From Ypsolopha sequella (taxonomy: Eukaryota; Arthropoda; Insecta; Lepidoptera; Ypsolophidae), in assembly GCA_934047225.1 (NCBI GenBank), contig OW204012.1, positions 3,906,001-3,970,000 of the forward strand: 64,000 bases of DNA. The letters are read 5' to 3'. Below are positions 43,572 through 54,600 of this stretch, piece after piece. The notes under the pieces are model-generated. The model saw only the letters and a list, made by a program, of their open reading frames with translations, was not told where the DNA came from and searched no databases. The translations under genes were made by a program, and so were the position numbers. Positions within the stretch are counted from its first letter, which is position 1; each line of letters opens with the position of its first letter.

Positions 43572-44120
43572 TCTTCCTCACTGCTGATTTCAGCAGCCGC
43601 AACGTCAGGTAGGCTATCAACAGTGTTTTCGCAACTTAAGGATAGAAACCAGCCGTGATATTCCTCCGGGATAACACCTTTTTGGCACAGACTAAGTAAG
43701 TCCTTTTTAGCCGCGCTGGGCAAAGGTGTATTATAAACAGTTTTTAATGGAGGGCACGTGAATTCCCCTTCAGGACTTTGGATTGGATTGGCCTTTTGAT
43801 TTCTGTGTGTTTTTCAGCCAGTTTAATTGATTGCCTTGGTTATCCTTGGTTCTATTTCTTATTGTATTTTCTGCCAAATTTTTCAGGTCCAAAAATTCGT
43901 TGTAGTTAAATTGTTTTACATGATAAGGGGTCTTCTTTACCTTTTTCTTCCCAACTTTATAGAATTCCTTCGATCTTGCTTTTTTGAAAATATTTATCCA
44001 TTCGTTCACAGAGAAGACGTCGACATGTTTCTTTGCAGTTTCTATGCTACTGTGCATCGAATCGGCTTCCACGTGAGAATGTCCCGATTCAAGAATTTGT
44101 TCAATTAATTACTTGAAGAT
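43572..44120 (-). pseudogene. Decayed C-terminus of a second transposon-type protein
   Basis: The minus strand reads LIEQILESGHSHVEADSMHS from about 44115, continues through FSVNEWINIFKKARSKEFYK, FNYNEFLDLKNLAENTIRNR and NQLNWLKN. It then loses the frame at 43770-43800 (repeated CCAATCCAATCC). The neighbouring frame continues SPEGEFTCPPLKTVYNTPLP, SAAKKDLLSLCQKGVIPEEY and ends ISSEEE with TAA near 43571. The GHSHxEADSMHSxIE ... FxDLKxL pattern is familiar from a repeated arthropod family of transposon-associated proteins (possibly DUF7869-like; I cannot confirm). The missing N-terminus and the shift mark it as broken, unless an intron joins the pieces. It lies in tandem with the transposase gene, same strand, upstream. 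Confidence 0.55.
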
Positions 44121-44314
44121 TATCAATGTTGTTATGCTTATATGGGCAAAGTTCCCTTTGCCTTCACACTTAGTGGAAAAAAAAACATAGGTTTTCGCAA
44201 CACAACGGTCGGTTCCCAAGGGCCAAGCCAGAACAGAAGAAGACTGCTCGATCCGCTCTTGGTTTGTTTAAAAAAAGTGTTCCGTCGTGGGCTTGCAACA
44301 AAACCAACATAACA

Positions 44315-45977
44315 ATGAGGTAAGTTGCGAATTGTAAAATAAAATTTTATTCTGAAAACTTCTAGTCCACTCTGAAGTTGCTCTTCCGAAGAACATCCTT
44401 TTCTTTCCTGATAGGTAGTGTATACTCTATGGAGGTAGTCTCCTCGTGTTCAGACTGGACTAGAAGTTTGGCGCGATCTGTACCCTACCTATTCTTATTA
44501 TTTTTCTGGTATTAACAGGAACGAACAAAACCTAGTTGCGCCGGGCTGTGAGGAGCCCGACGTACAAGGCGCGCGCGCGGCCGTAGCACAGGCCGCACCG
44601 CGCCCTGGTGCCGGTGGCGACGCCCGCTACATTTTGATAGCACCGGCGCCACCGCCGGCCCCACGGTATGTGCCGCAGCCGCCACCGCCGGCTCCACGAT
44701 ATGTGCCGCAGCCGCCACCGCCGGCCCCACGATATGTGCCGCAGCCGCCACCGCCTCTATATTATCACCCGCAGCCGCCGCCGCCACATTATTATGGTCA
44801 ATATGCGCCGCAGCCGCCGGGAGAGCACGCCGAGGCGGCGGCGTATGTAGAGCCGCAGCCGGAGCTGCAGCATTTGTAAGTTCATTTTATATTATTATAT
44901 TTACGAGTGGTTTATTTTTTATTTATAAGTTTTAGGTGCTAAGTACTCGTCCGCCGCACATCTTTCCTTTCCGCCATTTTGTTCTGCTGTTGTGGTGAGT
45001 GGCGTCAGTTAAACCATTGATTTGAAAATGCCTATAACATTATCTTCCTATTTATAATTCGAAATTCGAAAGCTCTAAAATATAAATGTTTTAGTTTATT
45101 ATATGTTATTGTTTTTATTAAAGAAGCCGCATGCCGCTTTCGGTACATACGGTGTCATACCGTTCGAATGTGCAAGTTAGTTTCACTCTTATTACTACGT
45201 AATAAATAATTCATTCAACACGTGCGCGGCAAAATGTCCAGTTCAAAGAGCGCGGTGGTCCTTTGACATAGTCGCCCGCACTTGAAGCGAAATGGCTTCT
45301 AAGTCTCCGCAATTAAGTGCAAGTTCGTTTGAATTTCACACAGGTAAAGGTAAAGACGCGCCGCGGCGGCGGCGGACGCCCAGTGTCATGTTACCATCAG
45401 CGATCTATGTACCTAGACCACTAGGTCACAAAATAACCACTTACAGAATGTTTACTCCGCATAACTAGCGAAAACAGGCGCACGCACACATAGGTTTCGT
45501 TTCAATCGGTTTTGAAATATGGAAACTAAAATCGCTTTTTTCGTGAAATTCATGCTTTTTTGAAAGTATTTCAAATTTTTACCAGCTACATTGACGGAAC
45601 TGAATCCAATGCAAAACTGATGTTTGGCATTGTGGAGCCCCTTAGTAGACGAACCTTTGATTATTTTTTAAAAGCCCGGAAAATTGAGTTCGATGCATGA
45701 TTATTATTACTCACAATACTATAAAATAATAAACAAATACTTAGGTACTTAAGTATATTAATATAAAAAAATATTTACGTTAAAAATTACTTAGGTACTT
45801 ACGTACGTGTTTGATGCTGTTAAAGATAAACATATTTTTATTTACAGATGTACGGAGTGCGGCGGATGGTGCCGCGGCGGCGCGGGCACGGCGCGTGGGC
45901 GTGGGCGCGGGCGTGGTTTTCGTGGCGGCCGCCGCCGCTCTGCCACGGCGGGAAGAAATTATTACTTTAGATTTTAA
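44315..45977 (+). CDS. Proline-rich, RGG-box protein, three exons (predicted)
   Basis: Exon 1 is only ATGAG (44315-44319) before a consensus donor GTAAGT. Exon 2 is 44519-44875, after TTAACAG and before GTAAGTT. Exon 3 is 45848-45977, after TATTTACAG, ending in TAA. Phases agree at both junctions (ATGAG|G and TT|A), giving 163 residues. Residues 2-45 are mixed and acidic/alanine-rich (NEQNLVAPGCEEPDVQG). Residues about 46-105 contain near-perfect repeats of PPPPAPRYVPQ, then PQPPPPLYYHPQPPPPHYYG. Exon 3 opens CTECGGWCRGG and passes into an RGG/GAR box (ARGRGRGRGFRGGRRR), ending NYYFRF. GAR boxes bind RNA or nucleic acid and are arginine-methylated in other proteins; proline tracts bind SH3/WW/profilin partners. 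Its exons are strikingly GC-rich in an AT-rich element, suggesting captured cargo. Intron 1 holds a 20-bp imperfect inverted repeat (TTCTAGTCCA ... TGGACTAGAA). Without splicing, exon 2 would end at TAA 44877. Confidence 0.6.
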
Positions 45978-45985
45978 TTACTTTG

Positions 45986-46488
45986 ATTGCCGGCACATAG
46001 GTACAGTGTTATAGTGTTATGAAAACAACACTTTTCTTAAGGGGATATGCGAAAAAATACGGGTGTTTCTTTTCTGTTTATTTCATGAGATACACAGAAA
46101 ATTATAATCAGTTTCTGGTATATGCATCTTGACTATATAATCTAGGGATTTGAAATTGGAAAACATGTTTGGATAAATTTTCCTCGATAGAAATAATTGT
46201 TGAAATTAGGTCTTCAAACACACTTTTTCTCCTCGTTTGACGAATAGGAACCATATACAGAACTCAAACATATTTTATTATGTGTGTTTCAAAAATATCT
46301 ACAGGTTTAATATTTGAAATTTTGCTAGCTATTTTTGTTTTTTTATAAAAATTATAAAACTAACATTTTTCACTTTCGCCCTGAATCCGCCCCTCTCGCA
46401 CTGCGCGATTTTTTACTTGGAGTGATAGTGACAAAAATAAAATTCGCATAGCCTCTTAATAAAAATGTACCTATGTGCCGCCAATCAC
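45986..46488. repeat. Foldback MITE interrupted by a TTAA element
   Basis: TGATTGCCGGCACATAGGTAC at the left is mirrored by GTACCTATGTGCCGCCAATCA near 46468-46488. Almost all of the interior is the TTAA element at 46037-46459. A relative without the insertion is at 47430-47545. Confidence 0.65.
46037..46459. mobile_element. piggyBac-like TTAA element (family 2)
   Basis: TTAA at 46037-46040 and 46456-46459. Starts GGGGATATGCG and ends CGCATAGCCTC. 415 bp, close to 21580-21983. Confidence 0.75.
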
Positions 46489-46492
46489 TGAT

Positions 46493-47385
46493 TGAGCCGT
46501 TTAGCAGCCGGATTGTGAAATTCAAGATTTGCTCAGTATTTATTCAACAAAATCTTATTACCTATGTATTGTATAAACTGTCATCGCAAAGTTACCATTG
46601 ATTTCTGTAAGTAAATTAGAATTTTAAAATTTAAAGCTTTAAAATTCTAATTTACAGAAACCAACGGAAATTTTTTGTGATGGCAGCATACATAATACGT
46701 AGGTAATAAGAGTTTGTTGAACAAATATTGAACATGTTTTTAATTTAAATGTTCGATGTTTCTATTATTATTTAGAAAAAGGCAGATTTTTCACAATCCG
46801 GCTGTGAAACCACGCTTAAGAGCCGTTTAGCTGCCGGATTATAAAAATCCGCCCTTTTCTAATTTATAGAAACGTTGAACACTTAAATTCAAAATTTGCT
46901 CAATAAGTAATTTGTTCAACAAACTCTTATTACCTATGTATTAAGTATGCTGCCATCGCAAAATTTCCATTGGTTTCTGTAAATTAGTGGAAGCTTTGCG
47001 ATGGCAGCTACACAATACATAGGCAGGATTAAGATAAAGAGCGGTTTCGCAGCCGGATTGTGAAATACCCGCCTTTTTCTAATTAATTGACATCGAAACA
47101 AATTCACTCAATAGTTATTCAGCAAAACTTTATTACCTATTTATTGTGTATACTGCATTCGCAAAGTTTCTATTGGTTTCTGTACCTAATGGAAACTTTG
47201 CGATGGTAACATACACAATACATAGGCACACAATAAGGCTTTGTAGAATAACTTTTAAGTGAATTTTGAATTGAAGTGTTCTGTTTCGATAAATTAGAAA
47301 AAGGCGGGTATTTCACAATCCGACTTCGATACCGCTCTTAACTAGAACAAGCAGGGTTTTTCACAATCCGGCAGCTAAACGGCTC
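46493..47385. repeat. Three nested or adjacent foldback elements 'GAGCCGTTTAGC'
   Basis: Ends of the type GAGCCGTTTAGCTGCCGGAT occur in direct orientation at 46495, 46821 and 47041 (GAGCGGTTTCGCAGCCGGAT). They occur inverted near 46795-46815, 47318-47340 and 47360-47382. The best pairing is one element at 46495-46815 and one at 47037-47341 nested within 46819-47384. Interior blocks (TTGCGATGGCAGC / GCTGCCATCGCAA, AGAAACCAA) are also mirrored. No coding sequence. Confidence 0.6.
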
Positions 47386-47429
47386 TAAAATAAATTTGAA
47401 AATATACATATACATATGTTAAGGTTGAT

Positions 47430-47545
47430 TATTTTTGATTATTGGCACATACATTTTTATGAAAACAACACCTTTAATTTATTTAAAAAAAAAAAATAGA
47501 AAAGTACCTACGTGTTTTCTTCATAAAAATGTATGTGCCGACAAT
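47430..47545. repeat. Foldback MITE 'TTGGCACATACATTTTTATG'
   Basis: TGATTATTGGCACATACA at the left and TGTATGTGCCGACAATCA at the right; ATTTTTATGAA is mirrored next to it. The plus-strand frame 47435-47626 is an artefact. Confidence 0.65.
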
Positions 47546-47924
47546 CATTCGATTATTATTTTAATTTTTATTATGAATATAATTATATTAATTATTATGA
47601 CAAAAGTATTTTTTATCATTTATTGAAATCCTGGTTCTGTGAATTGTTTATATTATAGATGAAACTGCTAACTGGTTGGTATCCGGCTTTTCTTTTTGTA
47701 TTCGGTATCCGGCCTGGTCTCAGAAAATACAGAAAAGAATCAGTTAAGTACTACTCTTATTACAGGTCAGTTTTAATGTAAAATAAGAAACAATTAAACT
47801 AAAACACGGGGAAAAAAAAGTATTAGCTTCAATTTAATAAAATAATGCGATACATTATAATATACTATAATTTACTAAGCAGTTTATCGAATAATATTTC
47901 AAAATAATTTGAGTGGTCCAATCC

Positions 47925-48176
47925 GGACCCACGAACAAAGGATTCCGTACCACCACAAAATACGGGTATGGAACCCTAAAAATATGTATGGTAAATAACA
48001 ATACCCATACTTAGATGCCAAAGCAACATTAAGACGACAAAAACAAGACAACGGAGGCTTAGGGTCCCGTTTAGCATCCTTTGGGTACGGAACCCTAAAA
48101 AGAGCCATCTACGATTATATGGTAATATTATCTGTGGTCTGAGTAAAGGTCCCGGGTTCGATTCCCAACCGGGCAT
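47925..48176. repeat. tRNA-like/SINE remnant with 'GGTTCGATTCC' B box
   Basis: GGTCCCGGGTTCGATTCCCAACCGGGCA at the right end (48147-48175 region) forms a good T arm followed by an acceptor-like 3' strand. The A box and 5' acceptor are not convincing. The left part holds GGGTCCCGTTTAGCATCC and GGAACCCTAA motifs seen in other repeats here. Minus-strand frames 47899-48176 are shadows. Confidence 0.4.
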
Positions 48177-48697
48177 AGATCTTTTTAATTTACCAATTTC
48201 TTTTTATATTTTTTTCGTTATTTTTGCTCGAGTATTGTAAATTGTTATTACAAAACAAATGAATAAAAGCAGAACATAAAAAGTATTTTATTGTAATATA
48301 CCATAAATAATCTTTATTACGAGTGGGTAAAAAAAACTGTCTTTATATTATATGCGTCGCTATAATATATTGCTAATAATAAAAATATCCAAGTGCATAA
48401 CACAACAAACATTTGTTGATAAAATTAAACTAATGATTGTAATCATCACAGAATACAAAATACCTAACTACGTACAATATAGTGCCAAATAGTAGCGCTA
48501 ACATCGCAGAGAAATTATAATATAAGTTCCGCTACTACAAGCTAGGTGGTAGCGTAGTTCCAGCGGTACTAGACCGCGGTGAAAAAAAAAAACTACTTCC
48601 CCTACTACACGCTAGGTGGCAGCACAAGTGCCATTTTTCTATCGAGATAGCTAAAAATATTTCGATCGAGATTTTAAAATTATCATTTTGTCTTCCA
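48177..48697. other. AT-rich spacer before the satellite
   Basis: No gene. Two short similar words (CTACAAGCTAGGTGGTAGCG near 48536 and CTACACGCTAGGTGGCAGCA near 48614) form a small direct repeat. Confidence 0.4.
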
Positions 48698-51600
48698 GAG
48701 GAAATGCTACTGGTTAAAACCTGTACAGGTGTATGCCACAGGCCTTTGCCTATTACCTAAATGTGTTTTTGGTAACTTATTAGGTTCAGCTTATTTATAA
48801 TTAATTTGAAAAAAGTGCATTTTGTTTTGAAACTAAATTCATTATAACAGCTTCCAGATGATTTGCTACAGCATGAGACCTGTACAGGTGTATGCCACAG
48901 GTTATTGCTTATCTTTTAAAAGTAAATTCAAAGTCTTTTAAGGTTCAGGTCTTTTTAAATAAATTTTTAAATTTTGCAATTTTTTTTAGTTCTAAATTAA
49001 TTATTTCAACTTCTGGATGACGTGTCACAGCATATAACAAATACAGATGTATAATATAGGCTTTTATCTTTCACAAAGATGTGTTTTTATATACCTGCGA
49101 AAGCAACCTTATTTTTAAATTGCAATTTGCTACCAGTACTAGCGCGTTAAAAGCGGTTCGCTACTTTTAATATGATATATTACCGTCCACATGAATTGCT
49201 ACAGCATGAAACTTATACAGGTGTATGCCTTAAGCTAGTGTCAACCGTTTTAATGGGTTTTAAAAGTTTTTTAAGGTTCAGCTCTTTTTGAAATAATTTT
49301 TAAAGCAAATTTTCATTTTAAGTGAAGGTATATGAATAATTAAAACTTCCAGATGAATTGCTACAGCATGAGACCTATACAGGTGTATGCTACAGGTGCA
49401 TGCCTATCTTTTAAAAGTAAATTTAAAGTCTTTTAAGGTTCAGGTTTTTTTAAATAAATTTTTTAGTTTTGCAACTTTATTTTATTTTTAAATTAGTTAA
49501 AACAACTTCCAGATGAATTGCTACAGCATGAGACCTATACAGGTGCATGCTACAGGTGCAAACCTATCTTTTAAAAGTAAATTCAAAGTCTTTTAAGGTT
49601 CAGGTTCTTTTTAATAATTTTTTTAAATTTTGCATCTTTTTTTTTCGAAATTAATAAAATTAACTACCAGATGAATTGCTACAGCATGAGACCTATACAG
49701 GTGTATGCTACAGGTGCATGCCTATCTTTTAAAAGTAAATTCAAAGTCTTTTAAGGTTCAGGTTTTTTTAAATTAATTTTTTAGTTTTGCAACTTTATTT
49801 TATTTTTAAATTAGTTAAAACAACTTCCAGATGAATTGCTACAGCATGAGACCTATACAGGTGCATGCTACAGGTGCATACCTATCTTTTAAAAGTAAAT
49901 TCAAAGTCTTTTAAGGTTCAGGTTCTTTTTAATAAATTTTTTAAATTTTGCATCTTTTTTTTTCGAAATTAATAAAATTAACTACCAGATGAATTGCTAC
50001 AGCATAAGACCTATACAGATGCATGCTTCAGGTGCATGCCTATCTTTTAAAAGTAAATTCAAAGTCTTTTAAGGTTCAGGTTTTTTTAAATTAATTTTTT
50101 AGTTTTGCAACTTTATTTTATTTTTAAATTAGTTAAAACAACTTCCAGATGAATTGCTACAGCATAAGACCTATACAGGTGCATGCTACAGGTGCATGCC
50201 TATCTTTTAAAAGTAAATTCAAAGTCTTTTAAGGTTCAGGTTTTTTTAAATTAATTTTTTAGTTTTGCAACTTTATTTTATTTTTAAATTAGTTAAAACA
50301 ACTTCCAGATGAATTGCTACAGCATGAGACCTATACAGGTGTATGCTACAGGTGCATGCCTATCTTTTAAAAGTAAATTCAAAGTCTTTTAAGGTTCAGG
50401 TTTTTTTTAATGAATTTTTTAGTTTTGCAACTTTATTTTATTTTTAAATTAGTTAAAACAACTTCCAGATGAATTGCTACAGCATGAGACCTATACAGGT
50501 GTATGCTACAGGTGCATGCCTATCTTTTAAAAGTAAATTCAAAGTCTTTTAAGGTTCAGGTTTTTTTTAAATAAAATTTTAAATTTTGCATTTTTATTTT
50601 ATTTCTAAATTAATTATTTTAACCTCTGGATGACGTGCCACAGCACAAAACAAATACAAACGTATCAAATTGACTTCTGTCTATCACATAAATGTGTTTT
50701 TGTATTCCTACGAAAGCAAACTTATTTTTAAATTGCAATTTGCTACCAGTACTAGCGCGTTAAAAGCGGTTTGCTACTTTTAATATGATATATTACCGTC
50801 CACATGAATTGCTACAGCATGAAACTTATACAGGTGTATGCCTTAAGCTAGTGTCAACCGTTTTAATGGGTTTTAAAAGTTTTTTAAGGTTCAGCTCTTT
50901 TTGAAATAATTTTTAAAGCAAATTTTCATTTTAAGTGAAGGTATATGAATAATTAAAACTTCCAGATGAATTGCTACAGCATGAGACCTACACAGGTGCA
51001 TGCTACAGGTGCATACCTATCTTTTAAAAGTAAATTCAAAGTCTTTTAAGGTTCAGGTTCTTTTTAATAAATTTTTTAAATTTTGCATCTTTTTTTTTCG
51101 AAATTAATAAAATTAACTACCAGATGAATTGCTACAGCATAAGACCTATACAGATGCATGCTTCAGGTGCATGCCTATCTTTTAAAAGTAAATTCAAAGT
51201 CTTTTAAGGTTCAGGTTTTTTTAAATTAATTTTTTAGTTTTGCAACTTTATTTTATTTTTAAATTAGTTAAAACAACTTCCAGATGAATTGCTACAGCAT
51301 GAGACCTATACAAGTGCATGCTACAGGTGCATGCCTATCTTTTAAAAGTAAATTCAAAGTCTTTTAAGGTTCAGGTTTTTTTAAATAAATTTTTTAGTTT
51401 TGCAACTTTATTTTATTTTTAAATTAGTTAAAACAACTTCCAGATGAATTGCTACAGCATGAGACCTATACAGGTGCATGCTACAGGTGCATACCTATCT
51501 TTTAAAAGTAAATTCAAAGTCTTTTAAGGTTCAGGTTCTTTTTAATAAATTTTTTAAATTTTGCATCTTTTTTTTTTCGAAATTAATAAAATTAACTACC

Positions 51601-54600
51601 AGATGAATTGCTACAGCATGAGACCTATACAGGTGCATGCTACAGGTGCATGCCTATCTTTTAAAAGTAAATTCAAAGTCTTTTAAGGTTCAGGTTTTTT
51701 TAAATTAATTTTTTAGTTTTGCAACTTTATTTTATTTTTAAATTAGTTAAAACAACTTCCAGATGAATTGCTACAGCATGAGACCTATACAGGTGCATGC
51801 TACAGGTGCATACCTATCTTTTAAAAGTAAATTCAAAGTCTTTTAAGGTTCAGGTTCTTTTTAATAATTTTTTTAAATTTTGCATCTTTTTTTTTCGAAA
51901 TTAATAAAATTAACTACCAGATGAATTGCTACAGCATAAGACCTATACAGATGCATGCTTCAGGTGCATGCCTATCTTTTAAAAGTAAATTCAAAGTCTT
52001 TTAAGGTTCAGGTTTTTTTAAATTAATTTTTTAGTTTTGCAACTTTATTTTATTTTTAAATTAGTTAAAACAACTTCCAGATGAATTGCTACAGCATGAG
52101 ACCTATACAAGTGCATGCTACAGGTGCATGCCTATCTTTTAAAAGTAAATTCAAAGTCTTTTAAGGTTCAGGTTTTTTTAAATAAATTTTTTAGTTTTGC
52201 AACTTTATTTTATTTTTAAATTAGTTAAAACAACTTCCAGATGAATTGCTACAGCATGAGACCTATACAGGTGCATGCTACAGGTGCATACCTATCTTTT
52301 AAAAGTAAATTCAAAGTCTTTTAAGGTTCAGGTTCTTTTTAATAAATTTTTTAAATTTTGCATCTTTTTTTTTCGAAATTAATAAAATTAACTACCAGAT
52401 GAATTGCTACAGCATAAGACCTATACAGATGCATGCTTCAGGTGCATGCCTATCTTTTAAAAGTAAATTCAAAGTCTTTTAAGGTTCAGGTTTTTTTTAA
52501 TAAATTTTTTAGTTTTGCAACTTTATTTTATTTTTAAATTAGTTAAAACAACTTCCAGATGAATTGCTACAGCATGAGACCTATACAGGTGTATGCTACA
52601 GGTGCATGCCTATCTTTTAAAAGTAAATTCAAAGTCTTTTAAGGTTCAGGTTTTTTTTAATGAATTTTTTAGTTTTGCAACTTTATTTTATTTTTAAATT
52701 AGTTAAAACAACTTCCAGATGAATTGCTACAGCATGAGACCTATACAGGTGTATGCTACAGGTGCATGCCTATCTTTTAAAAGTAAATTCAAAGTCTTTT
52801 AAGGTTCAGGTTTTTTTTTAATAAAATTTTAAATTTTGCATTTTTATTTTATTTCTAAATTAATTATTTTAACCTCTGGATGACGTGCCACAGCACAAAA
52901 CAAATACAAACGTATCAAATTGACTTCTGTCTATCACATAAATGTGTTTTTGTATTCCTACGAAAGCAAACTTATTTTTAAATTGCAATTTGCTACCAGT
53001 ACTAGCGCGTTAAAAGCGGTTTGCTACTTTTAATATGATATATTACCGTCCACATGAATTGCTACAGCATGAAACTTATACAGGTGTATGCCTTAAGCTA
53101 GTGTCAACCGTTTTAATGGGTTTTAAAAGTTTTTTAAGGTTCAGCTCTTTTTGAAATAATTTTTAAAGCAAATTTTCATTTTAAGTGAAGGTATATGAAT
53201 AATTAAAACTTCCAGATGAATTGCTACAGCATGAGACCTACACAGGTGCATGCTACAGGTGCATACCTATCTTTTAAAAGTAAATTCAAAGTCTTTTAAG
53301 GTTCAGGTTCTTTTTAATAAATTTTTTAAATTTTGCATCTTTTTTTTTCGAAATTAATAAAATTAACTACCAGATGAATTGCTACAGCATAAGACCTATA
53401 CAGATGCATGCTTCAGGTGCATGCCTATCTTTTAAAAGTAAATTCAAAGTCTTTTAAGGTTCAGGTTTTTTTAAATTAATTTTTTAGTTTTGCAACTTTA
53501 TTTTATTTTTAAATTAGTTAAAACAACTTCCAGATGAATTGCTACAGCATGAGACCTATACAAGTGCATGCTACAGGTGCATGCCTATCTTTTAAAAGTA
53601 AATTCAAAGTCTTTTAAGGTTCAGGTTCTTTTTAATAAATTTTTTAAATTTTGCATCTTTTTTTTTCGAAATTAATAAAATTAACTACCAGATGAATTGC
53701 TACAGCATAAGACCTATACAGATGCATGCTTCAGGTGCATGCCTATCTTTTAAAAGTAAATTCAAAGTCTTTTAAGGTTCAGGTTTTTTTAAATAAATTT
53801 TTTAGTTTTGCAACTTTATTTTATTTTTAAATTAGTTAAAACAACTTCCAGATGAATTGCTACAGCATGAGACCTATACAGGTGCATGCTACAGGTGCAT
53901 ACCTATCTTTTAAAAGTAAATTCAAAGTCTTTTAAGGTTCAGGTTCTTTTTAATAAATTTTTTAAATTTTGCATCTTTTTTTTTCGAAATTAATAAAATT
54001 AACTACCAGATGAATTGCTACAGCATAAGACCTATACAGATGCATGCTTCAGGTGCATGCCTATCTTTTAAAAGTAAATTCAAAGTCTTTTAAGGTTCAG
54101 GTTTTTTTTAATAAATTTTTTAGTTTTGCAACTTTATTTTATTTTTAAATTAGTTAAAACAACTTCCAGATGAATTGCTACAGCATGAGACCTATACAGG
54201 TGTATGCTACAGGTGCATGCCTATCTTTTAAAAGTAAATTCAAAGTCTTTTAAGGTTCAGGTTTTTTTTAATGAATTTTTTAGTTTTGCAACTTTATTTT
54301 ATTTTTAAATTAGTTAAAACAACTTCCAGATGAATTGCTACAGCATGAGACCTATACAGGTGTATGCTACAGGTGCATGCCTATCTTTTAAAAGTAAATT
54401 CAAAGTCTTTTAAGGTTCAGGTTTTTTTTTAATAAAATTTTAAATTTTGCATTTTTATTTTATTTCTAAATTAATTATTTTAACCTCTGGATGACGTGCC
54501 ACAGCACAAAACAAATACAAACGTATCAAATTGACTTCTGTCTATCACATAAATGTGTTTTTGTATTCCTACGAAAGCAAACTTATTTTTAAATTGCAAT

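Noticed and set aside
44512..44787. 91-codon alanine-rich frame on the minus strand
   Set aside because: Antisense shadow of the GC-rich proline exon; the plus strand has matching splice sites and phases.
48105..48176. Functional tRNA gene
   Set aside because: Only the T arm and 3' strand are tRNA-like; no acceptable A box or 5' acceptor.
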